A stretch of 10,066 nucleotides of DNA. Origin: Alcaligenaceae bacterium UBA6179 (GTDB lineage Bacteria; Pseudomonadota; Gammaproteobacteria; Burkholderiales; Burkholderiaceae_B). The DNA lies in assembly GCA_002422175.1 (NCBI GenBank), contig DITR01000042.1, forward strand, positions 1,088-11,153. Direction: 5' to 3'. Below the pieces are notes generated by a model. The model saw only the letters and a program-made list of their open reading frames with translations. It did not search any database and was not told where the DNA came from. Positions 1-5,599 of this stretch are shown one piece after another. The position numbers and the translations under genes are program-made. Position 1 is the first letter of the stretch. Each line of letters begins with the position of its first letter.

Positions 1-140
1 TGCAAATCGGGAGTTTGAGGGTTTATGAGCCATAAATCTTCAAACCCCATGGTTTTGACAGCACGGGCCGCTGAACCGACGTTTCCGGGGTGGCTGGGGG
101 CTGATAAAACGTACCGAATACGAAATAATGCTAGAGTCAT
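1..140 (-). CDS. trmJ: tRNA (cytidine/uridine-2'-O)-methyltransferase TrmJ, 5' end only
   Basis: The 46 codons visible read leftward from an ATG at 140-138 and run off the window edge. They encode the start of a SPOUT-class RNA methyltransferase. Residues 15-33 carry the family's N-terminal signature: PSHPGNVGSAARA, then KTMGF, followed by LWLINP. E. coli TrmJ has the equivalent SHTGNMGSVARAMKTMG near its N-terminus. Known members 2'-O-methylate position 32 of certain tRNAs with S-adenosylmethionine; the knotted SAM-binding region would lie beyond the window. An in-frame TAG lies directly before the ATG, so no longer start exists. No good ribosome binding site is visible. The gene diverges from suhB across 41 bases, a neighbour pair I recall from other Burkholderiales. 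The family call is firm from the signature; the exact target position is inferred. Confidence 0.85.
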   Translation of the reverse strand, partial: MTLALFRIRYVLSAPSHPGNVGSAARAVKTMGFEDLWLINPQTPDL

Positions 141-181
141 CTAAAATCCAATGATTTGCTGCCAAGGAAAGTCTTTTTTAT
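141..181. promoter_or_regulatory. Divergent trmJ/suhB intergenic region
   Basis: These 41 bases separate two divergent starts, so they or the adjacent gene ends must hold promoters for both directions. TAAAAT at 142-147 is a possible -10 box toward suhB. TTTATA at 177-182, read on the minus strand as TATAAA, is a possible -10 toward trmJ. Neither has a recognisable -35 box at normal spacing, so these are weak guesses. AAGGAAAG at 164-171 serves as the suhB ribosome binding site. Confidence 0.3.
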
Positions 182-976
182 ATGCACCCAATGCTCACTA
201 CCGCCGTTAAAGCTGCACGCCGCGCCGGTTCAATTATTAATCGTGCAAGCTTAAACCCAGATCGTCTAGAAATCACTCGAAAGGGTGCCAGAGATTATGT
301 CACAGACATTGATCATGAAGCTGAACAAGCCATTATTGATATTTTGCACACGGCCTACCCTCACCATGCCTTTTTAGCTGAAGAGTCGGGGGTCACGCAT
401 CAAAATAAAGAACAAAACACTGAGTTTGAGTGGGTGATTGACCCGCTTGATGGAACCACTAACTTTGTTCATGGTTTGCCCATCTTTGCTGTGTCGATTG
501 GTTTGCGCCAAAACGGCCAGGTGGTTCAAGCAGTGGTTTATGACCCGTCTCGCAACGAATTATTTACGGCTAGTCGTGGCGGTGGTGCCTTTTTAAATGA
601 TCGCCGTATGCGCGTTTCAGGTCAACTCCGACTTCCAGATGCTTTGCTCGGTGCACGTTGGCCGGGTGTGTCGGGGCCCGATCATGCCGCGACACAACGT
701 TTTGCCAATTTAGCGAATCAAAGCGCCGGTGTGCGTCGTACGGGTTCTTCAGTGCTTGATATGGTTTATGTCGGGGCAGGCCGTTTCGATGCTTACTGTG
801 CCGTCGGCCTTAAGCCTTGGGATCTGGCTGCCGCCAGCTTGATTGTGCTTGAATCAGGTGGGCTTGTTTCTGATTTTGAGGGCGAACAAACCTGGATGTC
901 TACAGGCAATGTGTTGGCTTCAACCCCGAAAATCTTACCTCAAATATTATCGATTCTGAAGCAAACCGAAGGTTAA
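182..976 (+). CDS. suhB: Inositol-1-monophosphatase family protein SuhB
   Basis: This is a Mg2+-dependent, Li+-sensitive-type phosphatase of the inositol monophosphatase superfamily, cytoplasmic, 264 aa against 267 aa in E. coli SuhB. The metal site is visible: E67-E68 in LAEESG, then DPLDGTTNFVHG at 87-98 with D87, D90 and T92, and WDLAAASLIVLESGG at 213-227 with D214. The N-terminus MHPML is the same as in E. coli SuhB, which supports the ATG at 182 over the second ATG at 191. An AAGGAAAG ribosome binding site lies about 11-13 bases upstream, a slightly long spacing. In E. coli, SuhB also takes part in rRNA antitermination with NusA/NusB; whether that applies here cannot be read from the sequence. 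The stop codon directly abuts the next gene, implying co-transcription. Confidence 0.95.
   Translation: MHPMLTTAVKAARRAGSIINRASLNPDRLEITRKGARDYVTDIDHEAEQAIIDILHTAYPHHAFLAEESGVTHQNKEQNTEFEWVIDPLDGTTNFVHGLPIFAVSIGLRQNGQVVQAVVYDPSRNELFTASRGGGAFLNDRRMRVSGQLRLPDALLGARWPGVSGPDHAATQRFANLANQSAGVRRTGSSVLDMVYVGAGRFDAYCAVGLKPWDLAAASLIVLESGGLVSDFEGEQTWMSTGNVLASTPKILPQILSILKQTEG
968..972 (+). promoter_or_regulatory. Ribosome binding site that decides between tandem ATGs
   Basis: GAAGG lies inside the last codons of suhB. It is 4 bases before the ATG at 977 and 7 bases before the ATG at 980. The second spacing is the normal one, so the second ATG of the pair is favoured as the start of the TerC-family gene. 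Confidence 0.55.
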
Positions 977-979
977 ATG

Positions 980-2575
980 ATGGAATGGTTTTTTGATCCA
1001 ACGATTTGGATTGGTTTACTTACCCTCGTTGTGCTCGAGATCGTTCTGGGCATTGATAACCTGATATTCATCGCTATTTTGGCAGACAAACTGCCACCAG
1101 AGCAGCGTGATCGCGCGCGCATTATCGGTTTGTCTTTGGCGCTCGTTATGCGGCTTGGGCTTTTGGTGGGTATTTCGTGGTTGGTTCAACTCACTGCGCC
1201 GTGGTTAGTCGTGGGGCCTGTCTCGTTGTCAGGGCGTGACCTGATTTTGATGTTGGGGGGTTTTTTCCTGATATTTAAAGGCACAGTCGAGTTGCATGAG
1301 CGCATTGAAGGCGTGAGATCGAATGCATCAGGGTCGCGCGTCTACGCCAGTTTTGGCGTAATTGTGACGCAAATTGTGGTGCTAGACGCGGTGTTTTCGC
1401 TTGACGCGATCATTACAGCTGTGGGTATGGTAAATAATTTGCCAGTCATGATGGCTGCAGTCATTATTTCAGTCATCGTCATGTTAATTGCTTCCAAGCC
1501 ATTGACGCGATTTGTTAATGCACACCCCACTGTCGTAGTCTTGTGTTTAGGCTTTTTATTGATGATTGGTTTTTCATTGGTGGCCGAAGGCTTTGGCTTT
1601 GCAGTGCCTAAAGGCTATTTGTACGCTGCCATTGGTTTTTCAATTGTGATTGAGTTGCTTAATCAACTATTACGTCGAAATTTACTCAAAATTGACGTGT
1701 CGCGCCCCATGCGTGAACGCACGGCTGAGGCCGTTTTACGATTGCTTGGTAGACGTGTGCCTGATGCCGTGATAGAAACCGCCCCACAAAATGATACGGT
1801 ACAAACATCGTCAACGTTTGGCGTTGAAGAGCGCAACATGGTTAGCGGCGTCTTATCATTAGGTCAACGCTCGATTCATTCCATCATGACACCACGCACT
1901 GAAATCTCATGGATCAATCTTCAAGACGATAGTCAAACCATCATTGAGCAAATCAACATCACTCCACACAGCTTCTTTCCGGTCTGTCGCGGCTCGGTAG
2001 ATGAAGTGGTGGGTGTGGGTCGCGCCAAAGAAATTGTGGCTGATTTGTTAATTGATGGTCAAATTAATCAAAAAAGACTTCGTGATCCCATTATGGTTCA
2101 CGACACGATCAGCGTGATTCGTTTGATGGACACGTTAAAGAAATCTAGAGGCCAACTGGTTCTTGTGGCAGACGAATTTGGTACGCTTCAAGGCATCGTG
2201 ACACCGATTGACGTGCTCGAAGCCATTGCGGGTGAGTTTCCAGATGAAGACGAAATGCCAGATATTATTTCAGACGGCGCTAATCACTGGCGAGTGGATG
2301 GTGCGGCTGATCTACATTTACTTGAACAAGTGCTTGAAACTGAGGGCTTGGTTAATGATACGGCTGATTACACAACGCTTGCAGGTTACTTGCTCGCTTA
2401 TTTTGGGCAGTTACCTCAAGTGGGTCAAACCTGCGATCTGCAAACAGAGCAGTCACGCTTTACCTTTACTGTTAAACGCTTAGAAGGCCGTCGCATCGGG
2501 TTGGTTGATGTGACCAAGCATGTCATTGAAGACCAATATGACATTGACCCTGACCTAGACCACGCGACATCTTAA
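980..2575 (+). CDS. TerC-family integral membrane protein with CBS pair and CorC/HlyC domain
   Basis: A 531-aa inner-membrane protein of the YoaE/YegH type (E. coli YoaE is about 518 aa). Residues 1 to about 235 are a TerC domain with roughly seven hydrophobic segments and the conserved acidic motifs VVLEIVLGIDN (18-28) and LDAVFSLDAI (135-144). A soluble part follows: a CBS pair from about 285 to 420, containing SIMTPRTEISW and VADEFGTLQGIVTPIDVLEAI, then a CorC/HlyC transporter-associated domain at about 435-515 with WRVDGAADL. TerC relatives are implicated in metal handling, notably manganese export; CBS pairs often sense adenine nucleotides. The substrate of this three-domain class is not established, so metal export is inference. 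The ATG at 977 would add one Met, but the homologue N-terminus MEF..DPSIW and SD spacing favour 980. suhB ends at 976 and uppP starts 20 bases downstream. Confidence 0.9.
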   Translation: MEWFFDPTIWIGLLTLVVLEIVLGIDNLIFIAILADKLPPEQRDRARIIGLSLALVMRLGLLVGISWLVQLTAPWLVVGPVSLSGRDLILMLGGFFLIFKGTVELHERIEGVRSNASGSRVYASFGVIVTQIVVLDAVFSLDAIITAVGMVNNLPVMMAAVIISVIVMLIASKPLTRFVNAHPTVVVLCLGFLLMIGFSLVAEGFGFAVPKGYLYAAIGFSIVIELLNQLLRRNLLKIDVSRPMRERTAEAVLRLLGRRVPDAVIETAPQNDTVQTSSTFGVEERNMVSGVLSLGQRSIHSIMTPRTEISWINLQDDSQTIIEQINITPHSFFPVCRGSVDEVVGVGRAKEIVADLLIDGQINQKRLRDPIMVHDTISVIRLMDTLKKSRGQLVLVADEFGTLQGIVTPIDVLEAIAGEFPDEDEMPDIISDGANHWRVDGAADLHLLEQVLETEGLVNDTADYTTLAGYLLAYFGQLPQVGQTCDLQTEQSRFTFTVKRLEGRRIGLVDVTKHVIEDQYDIDPDLDHATS

Positions 2576-2595
2576 AATTAAATAAAAATTAGGTT

Positions 2596-3423
2596 ATGAC
2601 TGAATCGACACTACATTTATTGAAAGCCTTTTTACTCGGTATTGTTGAAGGCCTGACTGAGTTTTTGCCAGTCTCTAGCACGGGGCATTTAATTTTGGTT
2701 GGCGAATGGATCAACTTCACCTCAACTGAAAGTAAAGTATTTGAGGTCGTGATTCAATTGGGCGCAATTTTTGCAGTGATGTGGATATTCCGTGCCCGTA
2801 TTGCGCAATTGCTTCAAGGTGTGCTCGCTCGCAACCCGGTTGAAGTCTCATTCATGCGAAATTTGTTAATAGCCTTTTTGCCGGCTGCCGTCATCGGCGG
2901 CTTGTTCATCAAACAAATCAAAGTGCTGTTTTTTCATCCAGGAGTGGTGGCGGTTACGTTAGTCTTGGGTGGTCTCATTATGTTGTGGGTGGAGCGTGGC
3001 CGAACAGGTGGTCAGCAAGATATCAAACCGGGCACCGTCACATCACTTGAAACCATTACATGGCGGCAAGCGTTGGTGGTGGGTTTCGCCCAATGTTTAG
3101 CGATGGTGCCGGGTACATCACGATCTGGGTCAACCATTATTGGTGGCATGCTCGCTGGCATAGAACGTAAAACGGCGACTGAGTTTTCATTTTTTCTTGC
3201 TATGCCAACTATGTTGGCTGCAGCTTTGTACGACACGTATAAGCATGCAGCCGAATTGTCGCAACACGACATGACTGCTATCGCGGTGGGCTTTGTGGCT
3301 GCTTTCTTGAGCGCGCTGCTGATTGTGCGTGCTGTCTTGGCCTTTGTGTCTAAACACACTTATCGTGTGTTTGGTTGGTACCGAATTATTCTAGGCTTGG
3401 TCGTGGCGTTCTTTGTGTTTTAG
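2596..3423 (+). CDS. uppP: Undecaprenyl-diphosphatase UppP (BacA)
   Basis: This inner-membrane enzyme dephosphorylates undecaprenyl pyrophosphate so that the lipid carrier can be reused for peptidoglycan and other envelope polymers; overexpression gives bacitracin resistance in known cases. Length is 275 aa, normal for the family. Both signature regions are intact: EGLTEFLPVSSTGH at 18-31, with E18, E22, S28 and H31 matching E. coli E17, E21, S27 and H30, and PGTSRSGSTIIGG at 172-184, with R176 matching the catalytic Arg174. Seven or eight hydrophobic segments fill the rest. The start fits the family, but AGG at 2591-2593 is only 2 bases from the ATG, so ribosome binding looks weak. It is the last gene of the suhB-led series. 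Its final 33 bases overlap the 3' end of lpxH on the other strand. Confidence 0.96.
   Translation: MTESTLHLLKAFLLGIVEGLTEFLPVSSTGHLILVGEWINFTSTESKVFEVVIQLGAIFAVMWIFRARIAQLLQGVLARNPVEVSFMRNLLIAFLPAAVIGGLFIKQIKVLFFHPGVVAVTLVLGGLIMLWVERGRTGGQQDIKPGTVTSLETITWRQALVVGFAQCLAMVPGTSRSGSTIIGGMLAGIERKTATEFSFFLAMPTMLAAALYDTYKHAAELSQHDMTAIAVGFVAAFLSALLIVRAVLAFVSKHTYRVFGWYRIILGLVVAFFVF
3352..3372. repeat. Perfect 8-bp inverted repeat (hairpin) near the uppP and lpxH 3' ends
   Basis: AAACACAC (3352-3359) and GTGTGTTT (3365-3372) are exact reverse complements separated by TTATC. In plus-strand RNA the stem could extend by a U-G and a C-G pair. It lies inside the uppP coding region, in the codons around SKHTYRVF. 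On the minus strand it begins 18 bases past the lpxH stop, where a 3'-end hairpin would be expected. No T-tract follows on either strand, so it is not a standard intrinsic terminator. An 8-bp perfect stem is expected about once per 10 kb by chance. Confidence 0.5.
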
Positions 3424-4203
3424 TTTGAGTTGTTCAACAAGATCAACACCTTGACTGCTGATTTCAATATAACCGCCGCGCGGCTGCCTATCTTTACCGA
3501 GATGGTCATATTCCCAATCAGGTAACACCCAGCGTGTCAAAACCTTTCCATCTATGTCGTAGCCCTGTTGGCCCGGTCGATGAGTGTGACCATGAATGAT
3601 CGTGTTGACACCAAAGTCACTAAACCCACTGATTACGGCATCAGTTGAGACGTCAATGATGTCTGGCCCAGAGTTTGCACATTGAGTTGACAGCTGCGAC
3701 ATTTTTTTTATACTTTGAGCCCGCGCTTGCGATGCAATTTTTAAACGTCGCGATAAACTTAAAAACCTAAATGCATATTGCAACCAAGGCTGCCTGACCC
3801 ACCATTTGAAACGTTGATAGCTGTGGTCGAGCGTGCAATATTCATCACCGTGACTGATGAGTGCGGTCGTAGAGCCAACAGAAAGTAGAGTTTGATCAGC
3901 AAGTGGGTGTGCACCAATGTGTTGAATGAACGCAACACCCAGCAAAAAATCACGGTTACCTAAACCCACATAGACAGGTATGCGTGCAGCACATCGTGCA
4001 AGTGCTTCAAGTGATTGTTTGAGCCAAGGGGTAGGGTGATTGATGACATCATCACCCACCCAAACATCAAACAAATCGCCCAATATAAAAAGCGCAGACG
4101 CCTGTTGAGAGGCGTCTTCAAGAAAGTCGTAAAAAGCTAGGGCGGTTGCCGGGCTGTTTTCGCTTAGATGAATATCTGAAGCAAGCCATACCGGCCCCGC
4201 CAT
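3391..4203 (-). CDS. lpxH: UDP-2,3-diacylglucosamine hydrolase LpxH
   Basis: LpxH is a Mn2+-dependent metallophosphoesterase that cleaves UDP-2,3-diacylglucosamine to lipid X and UMP on the inner face of the inner membrane, in lipid A synthesis. From the ATG at 4203 the protein is 270 aa; E. coli LpxH is 240. Metal-binding motifs run in order: DIHL (10-13), GDLFDVWVGDD (42-52), GNRDFLLG (82-89), SHGD (117-120) and GHTHRP (204-209). A TTG at 4236, inside the preceding gene, would add 11 residues. The ATG at 4203 is preferred because MAGPVWLASDIHL aligns with the E. coli start. No Shine-Dalgarno sequence is seen for either, and the 7-base gap after the cyclophilin stop suggests translational coupling. 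The last ten residues, LKHKERHDQA, lie in the overlap with uppP. Third gene of the leftward operon. Confidence 0.95.
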   Translation of the reverse strand: MAGPVWLASDIHLSENSPATALAFYDFLEDASQQASALFILGDLFDVWVGDDVINHPTPWLKQSLEALARCAARIPVYVGLGNRDFLLGVAFIQHIGAHPLADQTLLSVGSTTALISHGDEYCTLDHSYQRFKWWVRQPWLQYAFRFLSLSRRLKIASQARAQSIKKMSQLSTQCANSGPDIIDVSTDAVISGFSDFGVNTIIHGHTHRPGQQGYDIDGKVLTRWVLPDWEYDHLGKDRQPRGGYIEISSQGVDLVEQLKLKHKERHDQA

Positions 4204-4210
4204 TTGCAAT

Positions 4211-4849
4211 TTATTCAATGATGGTGACTTGCTCAATGATCACATCAGTAGTGGGTACGTTTTGATGGAAACCCGTTGTGCCCGTTTTAACAGCGCGAAT
4301 CTTGTCAACAACGTCTTCACCCTGAACAACCTTGCCAAATACCGCGTAGCCCCAACCACTACCGCTTGGTGACTTGAAGTTTAAAAACTCATTGTTGGCC
4401 ACATTAATGAAAAACTGTGAAGTCGCTGAATGGGGGTCGTTGGTACGAGCCATGGCAACGGTGTACTTGTCGTTTTTAAGGCCATTTGCTGCTTCGTTAT
4501 CAATTGGGGCATGGGTCGGTTTTTGTTTCATGCCAGGCTCAAAACCGCCACCTTGAACCATGAAGCCGTCCATCACTCGATGAAAAATTGTATTGTTGTA
4601 AGCACCTTCACGGGCATACATTAAAAAGTTTTCAGCTGATTTAGGTGCTTTTTCAGCGTTGAGTTCAATGACGATGTCGCCAAGATTAGTTTTTAGATTG
4701 ACGCGTGGGTTTGTACTCATGGAAGCGGTGCCTTTTTGAGGTTGAGGTTTGGTTTGACTTGACGCAGTGTTGATTATGCCAAGGGTAAAAAAAGTTAAGG
4801 TAGTGACGAGAAGTGTTCTGCTAAAAAAACTCAAGTTTAGGTTAAGCAT
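4211..4849 (-). CDS. ppiB: Cyclophilin-type peptidyl-prolyl isomerase with N-terminal export signal
   Basis: A 212-aa cyclophilin that catalyses cis-trans isomerisation of prolyl bonds. The core from about residue 49 to 212 has FHRVMDGFMVQGGGFEPG (89-106, catalytic R91), TVAMAR (130-135) and SATSQFFINV (141-150). FEPGMKQKPT, DPHSATSQFF, FLNF and GWGY are hallmarks of the cytoplasmic PpiB branch, not periplasmic PpiA. Yet the first 31 residues look like a signal peptide: R11, a hydrophobic stretch at 12-27 and ASS-Q as a possible cleavage site, followed by a Pro/Gln-rich linker. Met44 begins MSTNPRV, a normal-looking PpiB start, giving 169 aa (E. coli PpiB 164). The ATG at 4849 has AGGA 12 bases upstream. 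Location is therefore uncertain: periplasm, or both compartments if Met44 is also used. It sits 14 bases after the lipoprotein gene and 7 before lpxH. Confidence 0.92.
   Translation of the reverse strand: MLNLNLSFFSRTLLVTTLTFFTLGIINTASSQTKPQPQKGTASMSTNPRVNLKTNLGDIVIELNAEKAPKSAENFLMYAREGAYNNTIFHRVMDGFMVQGGGFEPGMKQKPTHAPIDNEAANGLKNDKYTVAMARTNDPHSATSQFFINVANNEFLNFKSPSGSGWGYAVFGKVVQGEDVVDKIRAVKTGTTGFHQNVPTTDVIIEQVTIIE
4731..4737 (-). promoter_or_regulatory. Possible internal ribosome binding site for a cytoplasmic cyclophilin
   Basis: On the minus strand AAAAAGG lies 10 bases upstream of the in-frame ATG at 4720-4718 (Met44 of the cyclophilin). The spacing is similar to that before the gene's own first ATG and before suhB. 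Use of this site would make a 169-aa protein without the export signal. It is a possibility read from position and sequence only. Confidence 0.35.
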
Positions 4850-4863
4850 ATTTGTGATGATTC

Positions 4864-5517
4864 CTATTGCGTTTTGGTGGGGTTACGCTGTGGCGTTTGT
4901 TTTTGCTTTTTGGCAGCATCAGCGACGGCTTGCTGAATTTTAGCCAGATTATATTTAGCATTTGCGTTGTTTGGGTTGCCTAACAGCGCTGTTTGTAAAG
5001 CTTCTTCAGCTTTCACGATATTGCCCTCGTTAGCGTAAAGTACAGCTAAATTATTCCAGGGCTGAATGAGCTCAGGAAAGCGCTCAGTCAAATCAATATA
5101 AATGGCTTTTGCTTCTTGAGTTTGACCACTCAATGCAAGCGCTCTGGCATGTTGAAACATGAGTTGAACATCTGTGCCAGGTGATGTGCTACTTGCCAAT
5201 ACCACCTGACGCGCTTGAATCATCTCAAGCGCTTCGTCAATATCGCCTGCGTTGATCAGCGCTTCAATTTGTAAATCAATTTCTTCCCCAGATAGTGGTA
5301 CGTCAGTATCAACATCGGGTGTAATTTTATCGAGCAATAAGGCGAGGCCTTCCCAGCCCCGATTAAGTTTAGGCTTGATTGTTGTGTTTTGATCTGTGCT
5401 GGTCATGGCCGGGGGCTTGGGTGGCGCAGCGCAGCCGAACAGCGTCATCAAGACAAAAATGCCCAGTGTGCCTTGCAGAAAACGCTTAATTCGTTGCAAT
5501 AAAATCAATTGACCCAT
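4864..5517 (-). CDS. TPR-repeat lipoprotein
   Basis: A 217-aa protein with no named function. Residues 1-29 form a lipoprotein signal: basic R9/K11/R12, a hydrophobic stretch at 14-28 and lipobox LFGC with C29 as the lipidated cysteine. After a Pro-rich linker come helical repeats: a degenerate unit at about 78-102 and two tetratricopeptide repeats at about 116-149 and 151-184, the latter with WNNLAVLYANEGNIVKAEEA. The C-terminus is Lys/Gln-rich. TPR units bind other proteins, so an envelope scaffold or assembly role is likely but the partner is unknown. The same kind of TPR gene sits next to cyclophilin genes in other Burkholderiales, as I recall. GAGGT directly abuts the ATG at 5517, which is too close; a TTG at codon 4 would have about 10-base spacing, so the exact start is uncertain. 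First gene of the leftward operon. Confidence 0.85.
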   Translation of the reverse strand: MGQLILLQRIKRFLQGTLGIFVLMTLFGCAAPPKPPAMTSTDQNTTIKPKLNRGWEGLALLLDKITPDVDTDVPLSGEEIDLQIEALINAGDIDEALEMIQARQVVLASSTSPGTDVQLMFQHARALALSGQTQEAKAIYIDLTERFPELIQPWNNLAVLYANEGNIVKAEEALQTALLGNPNNANAKYNLAKIQQAVADAAKKQKQTPQRNPTKTQ

Positions 5518-5534
5518 ACCTCAGTTGTTATACT
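5509..5534 (+). promoter_or_regulatory. Candidate extended -10 promoter for cysS
   Basis: TGTTATACT at 5526-5534 matches the extended -10 form TGnTATAAT with one mismatch. TTGACC at 5509-5514 resembles a -35 box, but the spacer is only 14 bases, so activity would rest mainly on the extended -10. Transcription would start near 5541, leaving a leader of about 60 bases before the cysS ATG at 5600. The -35 part overlaps the first codons of the divergent lipoprotein gene. Confidence 0.45.
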
Positions 5535-5541
5535 TACTTTT

Positions 5542-5554
5542 CGTTATTTTAACG
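5542..5554 (-). promoter_or_regulatory. Candidate -10 for the lipoprotein operon within a short inverted repeat
   Basis: On the minus strand TAAAAT (5551-5546) is a five-of-six match to a -10 box and would give a leader of roughly 20 bases before the ATG at 5517. No good -35 is seen at the right spacing. The box lies within CGTTA-TTT-TAACG, a perfect 5-bp inverted repeat that could be an operator but is short enough to be chance. Confidence 0.25.
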
Positions 5555-5599
5555 GCGCTTTTGCTACACGTAAGAAAAAGCCCACCTCATTCATTATTC

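Noticed and set aside
3012..3359. Minus-strand open frame of 115 codons inside uppP
   Set aside because: It is antisense to a fully conserved membrane protein gene, and its translation shows no known motif.
4204..4236. N-terminal extension of lpxH from a TTG at 4236
   Set aside because: The added residues lie within the cyclophilin 3' end and precede the point where LpxH homologues begin; the ATG at 4203 fits better.
5525..5599. N-terminal extension of cysS from a TTG at 5525
   Set aside because: It would add a hydrophobic leader to a cytoplasmic synthetase. The ATG at 5600 gives the family's MLxIYDSL-like start, and the extension overlaps the candidate promoter.
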